DNA from: Aestuariibacter sp. | GTDB lineage: Bacteria; Pseudomonadota; Gammaproteobacteria; Enterobacterales; Alteromonadaceae | DNA: 64,000 nt | Assembly: GCA_017794925.1 (NCBI GenBank) | Contig: CP051238.1 | Location: forward strand, 2,351,138-2,415,137 | Direction of reading: 5' to 3' | In this document: piece after piece, positions 42,540 through 52,796 of the stretch | Numbering within the stretch: the stretch's first letter is position 1 | Layout: each line of letters begins with the position of its first letter | The notes under the pieces: generated by a model | Databases searched by the model: none | Seen by the model: the letters and a program-made list of their open reading frames with translations, nothing else | Told to the model about the DNA's origin: nothing | Position numbers and translations under genes: made by a program

Positions 42540-43580
42540 ATGGCAGAAGAACTCGCAACACAACAAGAACCTGCCTACGACGTCAGTAAACTGGAAGGCG
42601 TCGAGAAAGCGGCTATTTTGTTGCTGAGCTTGTCGGAAGAAGATGCTGCACAAATTTTAAAGCATCTTGAGCCCAAGCAGGTACAAAAGCTCGGCGCAGA
42701 GATGGCGCGTATCGATGATATGACCCAGGCCAAAATTACCGCTGTGCACAAAAACTTTATTGATGAAATTCAGAACTACTCGACCATTGGTTTCCAGAGT
42801 CAGGACTTCGTGAAGCGTGCGTTAACCGCGGCGCTGGGCGAAGACAAGGCGGCAAACCTTATCGATCAGATTCTGATGGGCTCGGGCGCCAAAGGTCTGG
42901 ATTCATTGAAGTGGATGGACTCCAAACAGGTTGCCAGCATTATTCGCAACGAGCACCCGCAGATTCAGACCATTGTGTTGTCGTATCTGGAGCCAGAACA
43001 ATCCGCCGAGATTTTGTCGCAGTTCCCGGAAAAAGTCCGTCTCGATTTGTTAATGCGTGTCGCGAACCTGGAAGAAGTGCAACCTGCGGCACTACAAGAG
43101 CTAAACGAAATCATGGAGAAACAATTCGCTGGTCAGGCGGGTACGCAAGCCGCGAAGATGGGCGGCCTGAAGTCGGCAGCCGATATCATGAACTACCTGG
43201 ATACCAACATCGAAGGCCAGCTAATGGATGCTATCCGCGAGCAGGACGAAGAGCTGAGTCAGCAAATTCAGGATCTTATGTTCGTATTCGACAACCTCGT
43301 GGATGTGGACGACCGCGGTATTCAGGCAATCTTGCGCGAAGTACAGCAAGACTCGCTGCTTAAAGCCATCAAAGGTGCAGACGAAGAGCTTAAAAACAAA
43401 ATTACTAACAACATGTCTAAACGTGCAGCTGAAATGCTGGTGGATGACTTGGAAGCCTTGGGACCAGTACGTATCAGTGAAGTTGAAACGGCTCAGAAAG
43501 AAATTCTGTCGGTGGCACGCCGTCTGGCTGACGCCGGTGAAATCATGCTTGGTGGAGGCGGTGGTGAAGAGTTCCTCTAA
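42540..43580 (+). CDS. fliG: Flagellar motor switch protein FliG
   Basis: 346 residues. N-terminal domain GVEKAAILLLSLSEE; middle domain with the EHPQ motif (NEHPQIQTIVLSYL); C-terminal torque domain with charged residues (LVDVDDRGIQAILREV). It contacts FliF, FliM and the stator. Confidence 0.96.
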   Translation: MAEELATQQEPAYDVSKLEGVEKAAILLLSLSEEDAAQILKHLEPKQVQKLGAEMARIDDMTQAKITAVHKNFIDEIQNYSTIGFQSQDFVKRALTAALGEDKAANLIDQILMGSGAKGLDSLKWMDSKQVASIIRNEHPQIQTIVLSYLEPEQSAEILSQFPEKVRLDLLMRVANLEEVQPAALQELNEIMEKQFAGQAGTQAAKMGGLKSAADIMNYLDTNIEGQLMDAIREQDEELSQQIQDLMFVFDNLVDVDDRGIQAILREVQQDSLLKAIKGADEELKNKITNNMSKRAAEMLVDDLEALGPVRISEVETAQKEILSVARRLADAGEIMLGGGGGEEFL

Positions 43581-43594
43581 CACCGGCATAAACT

Positions 43595-44377
43595 ATGGCA
43601 ACCACTAAACGTTTTACGGTAGAAGAACTTGAAGAGGCCAAAGGCTGGGATCTGCCGCATGTAGATACAACGGATCAGCTGGACCTGACCCGAACAAACG
43701 CACTAAACCGTCGCAGCGACTGGAAGTACGAACCACCGGAAGAGGAGGAGGAAATTCTTCCGCCCACGGCAGAAGAAATTGAAGCGATTCGGCAAGCCGC
43801 CTACGATGAAGGCTTTGCAGAGGGCAAGCAAACCGGCTTTGATGAAGGGAAGTCCGAAGGATTAGAAGCGGGTAAGGCCGAAGGTCTTGAACAGGGCCAT
43901 CAGGAAGGGCTGGCACAAGGCTTGGAAGATGGCAAAGCGCAAATCGACCGGCAAACTGAACTCTGGCAATCACTGATAGAAAAGTTGCATGCGCCGTTAC
44001 AGCAGGCTGACGAGCAGGTTCGAAAAGAAATTGTGAAACTATCGGTCGCGCTTGCTCGTTCGGTTATTCGCACCGAGGTCACGCTGTCTGAAAATGTGAT
44101 TTTACAAGCGCTGAGTGAAGGCCTGAAAGCCCTGCCTGTTGAAGAAACCCAATATAAGATACATCTCAATCCTGAAGACATCACCCTGGTTACCGAGCAT
44201 TTCGGTGAAGAAACCATTCAGGCAAAAGGCTGGACATTAATTGATACGCCTGCTCTGGCAAGGGGCGGCTGTGACATCGTTACGCAAAATAACGCGGTGG
44301 ATTTGTCGATTGAACGCCGTTGTAAGAATGTACTGGACAAATTCCTGCTAGAGCAAGGGCTGCCGGATGACCACTAG
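43595..44377 (+). CDS. fliH: Flagellar assembly protein FliH
   Basis: 260 residues. An acidic N-terminus is followed by a Gly-rich helical repeat region ([19 protein letters not shown], GxxxG spacing), a hallmark of FliH, and a C-terminal domain binding FliI. Negative regulator and stator of the FliI ATPase. Overlaps fliI by 11 nt. Confidence 0.93.
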   Translation: MATTKRFTVEELEEAKGWDLPHVDTTDQLDLTRTNALNRRSDWKYEPPEEEEEILPPTAEEIEAIRQAAYDEGFAEGKQTGFDEGKSEGLEAGKAEGLEQGHQEGLAQGLEDGKAQIDRQTELWQSLIEKLHAPLQQADEQVRKEIVKLSVALARSVIRTEVTLSENVILQALSEGLKALPVEETQYKIHLNPEDITLVTEHFGEETIQAKGWTLIDTPALARGGCDIVTQNNAVDLSIERRCKNVLDKFLLEQGLPDDH

Positions 44378-45701
44378 TCTGTTGTCGCATTTGCAACAAC
44401 TGCAAAAACAGGTGCCAACACCGCCTGTTGTCGCGGCCGGTAAACTGGTTCGCGGTATTGGACTCACGCTGGAAGCCGTGGGCTGTCAGCTACCGGTAGG
44501 TAGCCAGTGCATGGTGCAAACGGTCGACGGTGAGATTGAAGCCGAAGTCGTCGGCTTTGGCGAACACATTACCTACCTTATGCCAACTGAAGCCGTACGC
44601 GGCATTGTACCCGGCTCCCGGGTATTACCGTTGAACCGCGAGAGCGGCTTGGCGGTTGGACTGGGGTTACTAGGCCGGGTGATTGACGGCAATGGTCAGC
44701 CTCTGGATGGGTTGGGGCCTATTGAAAGTACCACTCGTGTACCGACGGTTAAACCGCCTATAAATCCTCTCACCCGAAGACCCATTGACTCACCCATGGA
44801 CGTTGGCGTAAGAGCCATTAACGCGCTTAATACCGTTGGGATAGGCCAGCGCATGGGCCTGTTTGCCGGCAGTGGCGTGGGAAAAAGTGTGCTGCTGGGC
44901 ATGATGACCCGCGGCGCAAAAGCTGATGTGGTCGTCGTCGGCCTGGTAGGAGAGCGGGGACGAGAGGTTAAAGAATTTATCCACGATATTCTGTCGCCTG
45001 AAGAGCGTGAACGCGCTGTTGTGGTAGCGGCACCTGCTGATACCTCGCCATTGATGCGTCTGAAAGGGTGCGAAACGGCGGTGACGGTCGCAGAGTATTT
45101 TCGCGATCAGGGTATGAACGTGTTGCTGTTAATTGACTCATTAACCCGATATGCCATGGCACAACGTGAAATTGCGCTGGCGGTGGGTGAACCGCCCGCA
45201 ACCAAAGGTTACCCGCCTTCAGTATTCGCCCGTTTGCCAGCTTTAGTGGAGCGTGCAGGTAACGGCAGTGAAAACCAAGGTTCCATCACGGCGTTTTATA
45301 CTGTACTGACAGAAGGTGATGATTTGCAGGATCCCATCGCCGATGCGGCACGGGCTATTTTAGATGGGCATGTGGTGTTGTCGCGTCAATTAGCCGACAG
45401 TGGCCACTATCCGGCCATCGACATAGAAGCCTCAATCAGTAGGGTGATGCCACAAGTCGTAAGCGAAGAACATCTGTTGCAAGCGCGTCGGATACGTCAG
45501 GTTTACTCGACCTATCAGCAAAATAAAGACTTAATCACCCTGGGGGCTTACACCCGTGGTACGGATCCCAGAGTGGACCTGGCTATTAATGCAGAACCGG
45601 CTATCAATGCGCTGTTACAGCAGGGCATGAAACAGGTACTGCCCTATGATGAATGCCTTGCCGGCATGTCGCAATTAGCTGGCGGGTTAGGAAAGGGGTA
45701 G
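44367..45701 (+). CDS. fliI: Flagellum-specific export ATPase FliI
   Basis: 444 residues related to F1 beta. Walker A is GSGVGKS near residue 171, Walker B-like [17 protein letters not shown]. It energises type III export with FliH and FliJ. Starts inside fliH. Confidence 0.96.
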   Translation: MTTSLLSHLQQLQKQVPTPPVVAAGKLVRGIGLTLEAVGCQLPVGSQCMVQTVDGEIEAEVVGFGEHITYLMPTEAVRGIVPGSRVLPLNRESGLAVGLGLLGRVIDGNGQPLDGLGPIESTTRVPTVKPPINPLTRRPIDSPMDVGVRAINALNTVGIGQRMGLFAGSGVGKSVLLGMMTRGAKADVVVVGLVGERGREVKEFIHDILSPEERERAVVVAAPADTSPLMRLKGCETAVTVAEYFRDQGMNVLLLIDSLTRYAMAQREIALAVGEPPATKGYPPSVFARLPALVERAGNGSENQGSITAFYTVLTEGDDLQDPIADAARAILDGHVVLSRQLADSGHYPAIDIEASISRVMPQVVSEEHLLQARRIRQVYSTYQQNKDLITLGAYTRGTDPRVDLAINAEPAINALLQQGMKQVLPYDECLAGMSQLAGGLGKG

Positions 45702-45705
45702 CTAG

Positions 45706-46182
45706 ATGAGTCGTTCTCAGGTTAGTAAATCTTTACAGCAAATGGCTGTCGTGCTGCGTCTGGAATCAGACAAAGAAAAGAATACCTTGCATGCGTTCAA
45801 TGTTGCTCAGGATTATTACCAGCAACAAAAGGCGAAACTTGCCAGTCTGCAGCAGTATCGCTTGGACTATTTTCGTCAGTTACAACAAGAGGGCGGCAAT
45901 GGGGTTGGTGCGCGTCATTATCAGCAGCGGTTGTCATTTGTCGCTAAACTGGATAAAGCCTGCGAGCAACAGAATCAAATCATTGCCCAGGCAAGTGTGG
46001 TAGCCGATCAGCGCAAGCGTCAATGGATTATGCAAAAACGCAAACGTCAGGCAGTGGAAAAACTCATCGAGAAAAAACAAGGCACCTTACAGCTACTTGA
46101 AAATCGTCTTGAACAGCAAGCGATGGACGAGTTTGCGTTGCAGCGGTTGTTGCGCAATCAATTCTTCGCTGGTCAACGTTAA
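45706..46182 (+). CDS. fliJ: Flagellar export chaperone FliJ
   Basis: 158 residues, almost entirely Gln/Lys-rich helix and coiled coil, as in FliJ. It sits in the centre of the FliI hexamer and links it to FlhA. It lies 4 nt after fliI; a separate sigma-54 promoter follows before fliK. Confidence 0.88.
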   Translation: MSRSQVSKSLQQMAVVLRLESDKEKNTLHAFNVAQDYYQQQKAKLASLQQYRLDYFRQLQQEGGNGVGARHYQQRLSFVAKLDKACEQQNQIIAQASVVADQRKRQWIMQKRKRQAVEKLIEKKQGTLQLLENRLEQQAMDEFALQRLLRNQFFAGQR

Positions 46183-46205
46183 CCCGGACTTACCCTTCCT
46201 AAAGT

Positions 46206-46221
46206 TGGAACGGTCTTTGCT
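46206..46221 (+). promoter_or_regulatory. Sigma-54 promoter of fliK
   Basis: TGGAAC (46206-46211), 5 bases, TTGCT (46217-46221), with correct 10-base GG-GC spacing. It lies about 60 bp before fliK and gives fliK-flhB a second class III entry. Confidence 0.78.
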
Positions 46222-46279
46222 CTAATCCTTAACATCAAAGCAACAAACACCAATTATCAAGTAGTTAGGTGATGAGGAC

Positions 46280-48400
46280 ATGGTTATGATGCAACAGCTT
46301 GCCACGCAGGGTTCACAAATTGCCGCTTTGCCGGATAATCCGGTAACGCTAACACCTGAGTCAACGCCAGCCGGCGCTGAGCCGGGTCAATTTGCTGACG
46401 TGTTCTCTCAACAACGTAACGCGCTGATGAGCGCTGAAGCCGAACAAAAAGTACGCGCTAAGACAGAGACCGTTGTCGTAAAAGAGCCAGCGCCAAAAGG
46501 GGAAGAGACTGCCGAACAGCAGGCTGTTGCCAATACCCAGGAGGAAGCTGATTCCCTCTCTTTGGATAAGCCGTTGGCTGAAGTAAATGATAAGCCGGAG
46601 AATAAGCCTGCATCGTCAGAAACCCTCGTCTCTTCGTCTGAATCAGCGAAAAAGAACAGTGATGACACTAATACACGCGAGTCTGTAACTTACGGCATAG
46701 ACGCCACTGACATTGCATTGGGCGACGATATTGAGTCATTGAGCCCTGCCGTCGAAGTAGATATGACAACGGGTGACACGGATTATCTGGCGCTTGTTGA
46801 TGCACTCAGGGCATTTGAGCAAAAATGGTCGGGCGTAACTGGCGACAAGCAACCGCTGCCATCTGAGGTTACGCCGGAAGTGAAAGTCCCCGTTGACAGA
46901 ATCGATGCGCATCAACTCGAAAATGGTAAAGCGCAAATCATTGAAGACCTCAATGCATTAATGGCACAAATAGCCGAAGCGCCAGAGTTTGATGCCAGTG
47001 GCCAGTCAGCAGCAATCACCGTGGAGCAGTCGGAAGCCATCCTGGCTGATTTTATGGCCCTGATAGCACAACTCAAAGGTAAAGCGGGTAAATCAGAAGG
47101 CAAAAGTGCGGATGGTAATGATGACGTGAGTCTGGAAAAGCCCGTTAAGCCAACGCTGGGTATGACTGACATCGTATTACCGGTGGAAGTGAAAATTGAC
47201 AATGCCGAGGCCGACACTGATATCGACACCGAGCTGGCACCACAGCCTTTGTCAGTCGCGATTAGTTTGTTGACAAAAATTGAGGCGCTGAATAAAAACG
47301 ACAACGCAGAGGTTTCACCCGAGCAGGATCTCGTAACCCAATTAGCAGATTCCGACACTATTCTCAGTCTGGATGTTGAGCAGTTCAATGAATCGGTTAT
47401 TGAGGTCGAGGAAAGCGCCGATCCACTGTTAAACCAGGCATCATTGCTGGTGGGATTAATGACACAGCCAACGGCTGACAAAACCGCTTCGTCGGGTCAG
47501 GTGACGGTATCGAATGCAGAAGCGGCAATCAGCCCGGCAGACACTACTGTTGCGCTAGAGTCTATGCTGGAACAAGCCAGCGATGACACGATTGCCAAGG
47601 TGGCTCAGGTCATTACAGACACTGCGTCGGCAGCGAATCCGGCGCTGAGTGCAGCGCAGCAGGCCCAAATGAAAGGCATGCTGGTAAGCGGTATGGAAGA
47701 AATGCGCGCTCAATTAAAACAAGGCCATCAGCCGGCAATAGATTTGACCGCGTTAGTTGCACAGGTCTCTGCTGAAATTCAACCTGAGCAGCCAGTATTG
47801 CCACAACAACTGTTGCAGGATGCGCAACATATTGCACAGTTAGCGGCGACATCGGTTATGTCAGATCAAAAAGAACAGCAATTAAATGAATTATTGCATT
47901 CAACGCGAGATCTGATGACTCAGGAGACCCGGCAACAGCATACTGAAACGGTGAAGTCGATTCAGCAGCAAGCGGCGTTGGACAAACCCGTGTCACTTAA
48001 TCAACCGCAGGGGCAACAACAGATCGCTGAAAAAATTCGTTGGATGGTGAATGGCCGTCAGTCGATGGCTGAAATTCGACTGGACCCCCCTGAAATGGGA
48101 AGTATGCAGATTCGGTTGAATGTATCAGGTGATTCGGCATCGGTTAGCTTTATCGTTCAGTCTCAACACGCTAAAGAGATGCTGGCTGACGCGATGCCAC
48201 GTTTAAAAGATATGTTCTCTGAACAGGGGATTGATTTGGGTGAGTCATTTGTGAGTCAGCAGCAATCTGGCGAACAGGGCGAGCAACAAGCCGGTGGCCA
48301 GGCGGGTGGTGGTTTCAATGATAACTTGCCCGAAGACGCAAAAGTGAATGAAACCCGGGTGGTTCGACAGGCAAATGGCCTGATTGATGACTATGTTTAA
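46280..48400 (+). CDS. fliK: Flagellar hook-length control protein FliK
   Basis: 706 residues. The first 540 are acidic, Ala/Glu/Asp-rich and largely disordered. The conserved Flg_hook domain is C-terminal (EIRLDPPEMGSMQIRLNV near residue 600), ending in a Gln/Gly-rich tail. Long compared with the about 400 residues of E. coli FliK. Starts at 46286 or 46289 fit the GAGG upstream better. It measures the hook and switches export specificity through FlhB. Confidence 0.9.
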   Translation: MVMMQQLATQGSQIAALPDNPVTLTPESTPAGAEPGQFADVFSQQRNALMSAEAEQKVRAKTETVVVKEPAPKGEETAEQQAVANTQEEADSLSLDKPLAEVNDKPENKPASSETLVSSSESAKKNSDDTNTRESVTYGIDATDIALGDDIESLSPAVEVDMTTGDTDYLALVDALRAFEQKWSGVTGDKQPLPSEVTPEVKVPVDRIDAHQLENGKAQIIEDLNALMAQIAEAPEFDASGQSAAITVEQSEAILADFMALIAQLKGKAGKSEGKSADGNDDVSLEKPVKPTLGMTDIVLPVEVKIDNAEADTDIDTELAPQPLSVAISLLTKIEALNKNDNAEVSPEQDLVTQLADSDTILSLDVEQFNESVIEVEESADPLLNQASLLVGLMTQPTADKTASSGQVTVSNAEAAISPADTTVALESMLEQASDDTIAKVAQVITDTASAANPALSAAQQAQMKGMLVSGMEEMRAQLKQGHQPAIDLTALVAQVSAEIQPEQPVLPQQLLQDAQHIAQLAATSVMSDQKEQQLNELLHSTRDLMTQETRQQHTETVKSIQQQAALDKPVSLNQPQGQQQIAEKIRWMVNGRQSMAEIRLDPPEMGSMQIRLNVSGDSASVSFIVQSQHAKEMLADAMPRLKDMFSEQGIDLGESFVSQQQSGEQGEQQAGGQAGGGFNDNLPEDAKVNETRVVRQANGLIDDYV

Positions 48401-48488
48401 TGCTAAGCAGTAGAAGTATGGCATTTGTCGTTGCCATTTACTGACTGTGATAGATAATACGCCTAGTTTAGTTTGAGAGAAGCGTGAG

Positions 48489-49022
48489 ATGGCGGAAGAA
48501 GAATTACAGATCGAAGAAGCGGGTGGCAAGAAAAGCAAGCTGATGCTAATTATCATCATTGCCGTGGTGTTAATTGGCGGTGGGGCTGGCGCCTATTTCT
48601 TCCTGTTTGCAGGAGAAGAGGAACCGTCAGCGGCGGAACAGTTAGCTGCAGAGGGTGGCGCAGCGCCGGCTGCATCGGCGGCACCCGCTAATGCCAGTGT
48701 AGGTACAGCACTTTATGTGGCTATGCCTCGCCCCATCGTTTTTAACGTACCGGGTTCTGGTCGTGATCGCCTGGTGCAAATTAAGGTGCAATTGATGGTA
48801 CGTGGTTCAGATAATGAAGAAGCGGCCAAAACGCATATCCCTTTAATTGAGGGGACCTTGTTACAAGTATTTAGTTCCAGTAATGCCGACGATTTGGTCA
48901 CTGAAGCTGGAAAAATTGAACTGCGAGAGAACGCATTGGAATCAGTACAGTCAGCACTGAAAGACATTGCGGGTAGTGAAGTGGTAGAGCGAGTGCTGTT
49001 TACCGACTTTGTGATGCAGTAA
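48489..49022 (+). CDS. fliL: Flagellar basal-body-associated protein FliL
   Basis: 177 residues: a short cytoplasmic N-terminus, one membrane helix (LMLIIIIAVVLIGGGAGAYFF), an Ala/Pro linker and the periplasmic FliL domain ending VLFTDFVMQ. It supports stator function. It lies 12 nt before fliM. Confidence 0.93.
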   Translation: MAEEELQIEEAGGKKSKLMLIIIIAVVLIGGGAGAYFFLFAGEEEPSAAEQLAAEGGAAPAASAAPANASVGTALYVAMPRPIVFNVPGSGRDRLVQIKVQLMVRGSDNEEAAKTHIPLIEGTLLQVFSSSNADDLVTEAGKIELRENALESVQSALKDIAGSEVVERVLFTDFVMQ

Positions 49023-49034
49023 CCGGAGCGAACC

Positions 49035-50093
49035 GTGAGCGATTTATTATCTCAAGATGAAATTGATGCCCTGTTACACGGGGTTGATGATGTCGAAGAA
49101 GAAGAGGTTACCCAGGAACCTGGGGATACGTCTGCACTCGAATATGATTTCTCATCTCAGGATAGAATTGTTCGTGGCCGCATGCCAACGCTGGAAATTG
49201 TGAATGAACGTTTTGCCCGACATCTGCGTGTAAGCCTGTTCAACATGATGCGTCGCAGCGCTGAAGTGTCCATTAACGGCATTCAAATGATCAAGTTTGG
49301 CGAATACATACACACCTTGTTCGTCCCTACTAGTTTGAACATGGTGCGTTTCAGACCGTTAAAAGGTACCGGGCTTATTACCATGGAAGCCCGTCTGGTG
49401 TTTATTCTGGTCGATAACTTTTTTGGTGGCGACGGTCGCTACCACGCCAAGATTGAAGGCCGTGAATTTACGCCAACCGAGCGGCGTATTATTCAGATGT
49501 TACTGAAGATTATCTTTGAGGATTACAAAGAAGCCTGGGCGCCAGTGATGGACGTCTCGTTTGAATATCTCGATTCCGAAGTTAACCCGGCTATGGCGAA
49601 TATTGTGAGTCCTACGGAAGTAGTGGTAATCAGTTCATTCCACATAGAGCTGGATGGTGGTGGCGGTGATTTCCACGTGTCATTGCCGTATTCAATGCTG
49701 GAACCTATTCGCGAATTACTGGATGCAGGTGTTCAAAGCGACAAGGAAGATACTGACCTGCGTTGGAGTAAAGCGCTACGCGACGAAATTATGGATGTCA
49801 AAGTGGAACTTACCACGCACATGCTGGATTTCGAATTGACTCTGCGCGACGTGATGAACTTTAAACCGGGCGATATTATTCCGGTGGAAATGCCTGAGCA
49901 TATTACGGTGTTAATCGAGGAATTGCCTTCGTTCAGAGCGAAATTAGGGCGCTCCAGAGAAAACCTGGCATTAAAGATCACCGAGAAAATAGCACGGCCG
50001 ACTTCCGTGAAGTCGGAGTTACAGTTACTTACCCGTGGTGGACGCATCATTGATAATGATGCTGAGCTGCAGGTGTTAGAAGAAGATTTATAA
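49035..50093 (+). CDS. fliM: Flagellar motor switch protein FliM
   Basis: 352 residues from a GTG start. The N-terminal CheY-P binding peptide LSQDEIDALLHG is residues 5-16; then the central CheC-like domain and the C-terminal SpoA domain. The N-terminal peptide closely resembles the repeats in the CheA linker of this same cluster (60956-61264). Confidence 0.96.
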   Translation: MSDLLSQDEIDALLHGVDDVEEEEVTQEPGDTSALEYDFSSQDRIVRGRMPTLEIVNERFARHLRVSLFNMMRRSAEVSINGIQMIKFGEYIHTLFVPTSLNMVRFRPLKGTGLITMEARLVFILVDNFFGGDGRYHAKIEGREFTPTERRIIQMLLKIIFEDYKEAWAPVMDVSFEYLDSEVNPAMANIVSPTEVVVISSFHIELDGGGGDFHVSLPYSMLEPIRELLDAGVQSDKEDTDLRWSKALRDEIMDVKVELTTHMLDFELTLRDVMNFKPGDIIPVEMPEHITVLIEELPSFRAKLGRSRENLALKITEKIARPTSVKSELQLLTRGGRIIDNDAELQVLEEDL

Positions 50094-50120
50094 TCCTAAG
50101 CGATAGAAAGAGGCAGGATC

Positions 50121-50528
50121 ATGAGTGAAGAAGACGGTATGGACGATTGGGCCGCAGCCATGGCTGAGCAGGCTGAAGCAGAGGCAGATGAAGGCGGTGC
50201 CGATGATGATGTAAAAGTCGCAGAACTGGACGAACTCTCTGATGATGCGCCGATTACACAAGAAGAAAAGAAAAAACTAGATACGATTCTGGACATTCCG
50301 GTCACTATTTCCATGGAAGTGGGCCGTAGCCAGATCAGCATCCGAAACTTACTGCAACTTAACCAGGGCTCCGTGGTTGAGTTGGACCGGGTTGCCGGTG
50401 AACCACTGGACGTGCTTGTAAATGGCACGTTGATTGCTCATGGAGAAGTAGTAGTGGTCAACGATAAATTTGGTATTCGGTTAACGGATGTTATTAGTCA
50501 AATCGAAAGAATTAAAAAGCTCAGGTAA
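50121..50528 (+). CDS. fliN: Flagellar motor switch protein FliN
   Basis: 135 residues: an acidic N-terminal extension (about 45 residues) and the SpoA domain (GRSQISIRNLLQLNQGSVVELDR in parts). Forms the lower C-ring and docks FliH. Overlaps the fliO frame by about 41 nt. Confidence 0.95.
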   Translation: MSEEDGMDDWAAAMAEQAEAEADEGGADDDVKVAELDELSDDAPITQEEKKKLDTILDIPVTISMEVGRSQISIRNLLQLNQGSVVELDRVAGEPLDVLVNGTLIAHGEVVVVNDKFGIRLTDVISQIERIKKLR

Positions 50529-50967
50529 AAACCTATTAAAATCAGTGGGGTATTTCGTTGCCCCGCTGACATTCCTCTTATCACCTGCGGCAAACGCCGC
50601 CGCCAGTATCACCAACCCAACCTCGGTACTGTCAATTTTTCTATCACTTTTGCTGATTGTCGGCATCATTTTTTCGCTGGCATATGTAATGCGTCGGTTT
50701 AATGTCACTCCCGGTAATAGCCAGCATTTAAAAGTCGTTGCAAGCCTGTCTGCAGGAGCTCGAGAACGCGTGATGGTGATTCAGGTTGGCGACGAGCAGC
50801 ACCTGATCGGCGTGACCGCACAAAACATAAATCACTTAAGCAAGTTAGACACTCCGATCGTTACTCAACAGAACGGTCAGGGCGGCGCGATGTTCAAACA
50901 GAAACTGGTCCAGGCGATGGCACAAAAAATGAATCCATCACTGAAGGAGAGCGGCGATGACAAGTAA
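50488..50967 (+). CDS. fliO: Flagellar biosynthetic protein FliO
   Basis: 159 residues with a signal-like N-terminus ([17 protein letters not shown]), a membrane segment ([20 protein letters not shown]) and a cytoplasmic domain ([19 protein letters not shown]) typical of FliO. The ATG at 50488 lies 41 nt inside fliN; a GTG at 50545 is an alternative but lacks a ribosome site. It assists FliP assembly. Confidence 0.85.
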   Translation: MLLVKSKELKSSGKNLLKSVGYFVAPLTFLLSPAANAAASITNPTSVLSIFLSLLLIVGIIFSLAYVMRRFNVTPGNSQHLKVVASLSAGARERVMVIQVGDEQHLIGVTAQNINHLSKLDTPIVTQQNGQGGAMFKQKLVQAMAQKMNPSLKESGDDK

Positions 50968-51718
50968 ACTCATAAAATGGTTGGGGATAGCCCTGCCAAT
51001 TTACTTGCTGGCTGCGCCAGTACTTGCTCAGCAGGGAATTCCAGCGGTAACCGTAACCACCAACAATGACGGTAGTCAGGATTACACCATGACGCTGCAA
51101 GCGCTGTTTATAATGACGGCGCTCAGCCTGCTGCCTGCGTTTATTATGATGATGACGTCGTTTACCCGAATCATTGTGGTGTTGTCTATTCTGCGCCAGG
51201 CGATCGGTTTGCAGCAGTCTCCGTCGAACCAGATCCTGATCGGTGTCAGTTTGTTTTTATCTATGTTCATTATGACGCCGGTATTTGACGAAATTAATGA
51301 ACGCGCATTGCAGCCGTATCTGGAAGAAGAGATGACCTCCATGGAGGCCATTGAACAAGCGAAAGGGCCAATGCGGGCGTTCATGCTGTCACAAACCCGG
51401 GTGAAGGACCTGGAAACGTTTGTGTCTATTGCGGGGGACGAAGGTAAATATCAGGATCCGGCCGATGTGCCATTGAATATTTTGATCCCAGCGTTTGTCA
51501 CCAGTGAGCTTAAAACCGCGTTTCAAATTGGCTTTATGTTATTCATTCCCTTTCTGATCATCGATCTGGTCGTTGCCTCCATTCTGATGGCCATGGGTAT
51601 GATGATGCTGTCGCCCATGATTGTGTCATTGCCGTTTAAACTTATGTTATTTGTGCTGGTAGACGGTTGGAATCTGATATTTGGTACTCTGGCGACCAGT
51701 TTTGGTATGGGTGTGTAG
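50957..51718 (+). CDS. fliP: Flagellar export gate protein FliP
   Basis: 253 residues. A cleavable signal ([16 protein letters not shown]) is followed by the membrane protein with [18 protein letters not shown] and the helical hairpins of the FliP/SctR family. Five FliP with FliQ and FliR form the export gate. It overlaps fliO by 11 nt. Confidence 0.95.
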   Translation: MTSKLIKWLGIALPIYLLAAPVLAQQGIPAVTVTTNNDGSQDYTMTLQALFIMTALSLLPAFIMMMTSFTRIIVVLSILRQAIGLQQSPSNQILIGVSLFLSMFIMTPVFDEINERALQPYLEEEMTSMEAIEQAKGPMRAFMLSQTRVKDLETFVSIAGDEGKYQDPADVPLNILIPAFVTSELKTAFQIGFMLFIPFLIIDLVVASILMAMGMMMLSPMIVSLPFKLMLFVLVDGWNLIFGTLATSFGMGV

Positions 51719-51727
51719 GAGAACGTC

Positions 51728-51997
51728 ATGTCACCAGAAGTGTTTGTTGAAATTCTACGTGAATCCATGTTTATGGTTATCCTGCTGGTGTCAGCGGTGA
51801 TTGTACCCAGCCTGATAGTCGGACTTATTGTTGCTGTGTTTCAGGCGGCAACGTCAATTAACGAACAAACCATGAGCTTTTTGCCTCGTCTAATCGTCAC
51901 ATTGCTGGCGCTGAGTTGGGGGGGAAACTGGCTGGTACAAAAGCTGATGGACTTTACCTTCCACATGGTAGAACAAATTCCACAGGTGGTTGGCTAA
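51728..51997 (+). CDS. fliQ: Flagellar export gate protein FliQ
   Basis: 89 residues, two membrane helices (MVILLVSAVIVPSLIVGLIVAVFQA, in part, and LIVTLLALSW), family motif QAATSINEQTMSFLPR. Directly abuts fliR. Confidence 0.95.
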   Translation: MSPEVFVEILRESMFMVILLVSAVIVPSLIVGLIVAVFQAATSINEQTMSFLPRLIVTLLALSWGGNWLVQKLMDFTFHMVEQIPQVVG

Positions 51998-52780
51998 ATG
52001 GATGTTTCTCTGGTTGCTATTAATCAGTTTTTAGCTGATTTAATGCTGCCATTTATGCGCATCAGCGGTATGTTTGCCGCTATGATTGGCATTAGTGCCA
52101 AGTCGATCCCCACGCCAGTCCGCGCCTTATTAGCCATATTTTTGTCGCTGGTGATCATGCCGGTGGTACCGCCATCACCGGTCACTAATCTGGTTGATGT
52201 GGGTGTGTTTTTACTGGGCATTCAGCAATTACTTATCGGCATTGCCATTGGCTTTATTTCCATGATGGTGCTGAATACGTTCGTGTTGGCTGGCCAGGTT
52301 ATTGCTATGCAAACTGGCTTGGGTTTCGCCAGTATTGTCGATCCGGTGAATGGTATTAACGTGCCTGCGGTCGGTCAGTTTTATCTGATTCTGGCGACGC
52401 TATTATTTTGGCAACTGGATGGTCACCTCTCAATGATTCAAATGATGGTGATGAGTTTCGATGCGTTTCCCATTGGTGAAAGTTGGTTTGCGCCAGAGCA
52501 ACTTCGCGATATTGCCCATTGGGCAGGGTGGATGTTTGTCGCGTCTCTCACCCTGGCGCTGGCACCCATTATTTCATTACTGATTGTGAATCTGGCATTT
52601 GGTGTCATGACCAAGGCCGCACCACAGTTAAACATTTTCAGTATCGGTTTTTCGATTGCACAAATTATGGGCCTGATCATTATCTGGCTCACACTGGACA
52701 ATTTTACCAGTCACTTCGAAAACCAATGGCAACGCGCGATGCAGTTTATGTGTGAACTGCTCGCTGTGTGCCCAACCTAA
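51998..52780 (+). CDS. fliR: Flagellar export gate protein FliR
   Basis: 260 residues, several membrane helices. GLGFASIVDPVNGINVPAV is the FliR/SctT signature. Begins at the base after the fliQ stop. Confidence 0.95.
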   Translation: MDVSLVAINQFLADLMLPFMRISGMFAAMIGISAKSIPTPVRALLAIFLSLVIMPVVPPSPVTNLVDVGVFLLGIQQLLIGIAIGFISMMVLNTFVLAGQVIAMQTGLGFASIVDPVNGINVPAVGQFYLILATLLFWQLDGHLSMIQMMVMSFDAFPIGESWFAPEQLRDIAHWAGWMFVASLTLALAPIISLLIVNLAFGVMTKAAPQLNIFSIGFSIAQIMGLIIIWLTLDNFTSHFENQWQRAMQFMCELLAVCPT

Positions 52781-52796
52781 ATGGGGGTAGGCCAGT

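Noticed and set aside
48419..48435. TGGCAT...TTGC resembling a sigma-54 promoter before fliL
   Set aside because: GG and GC are 11, not 10, bases apart; sigma-54 spacing is strict.
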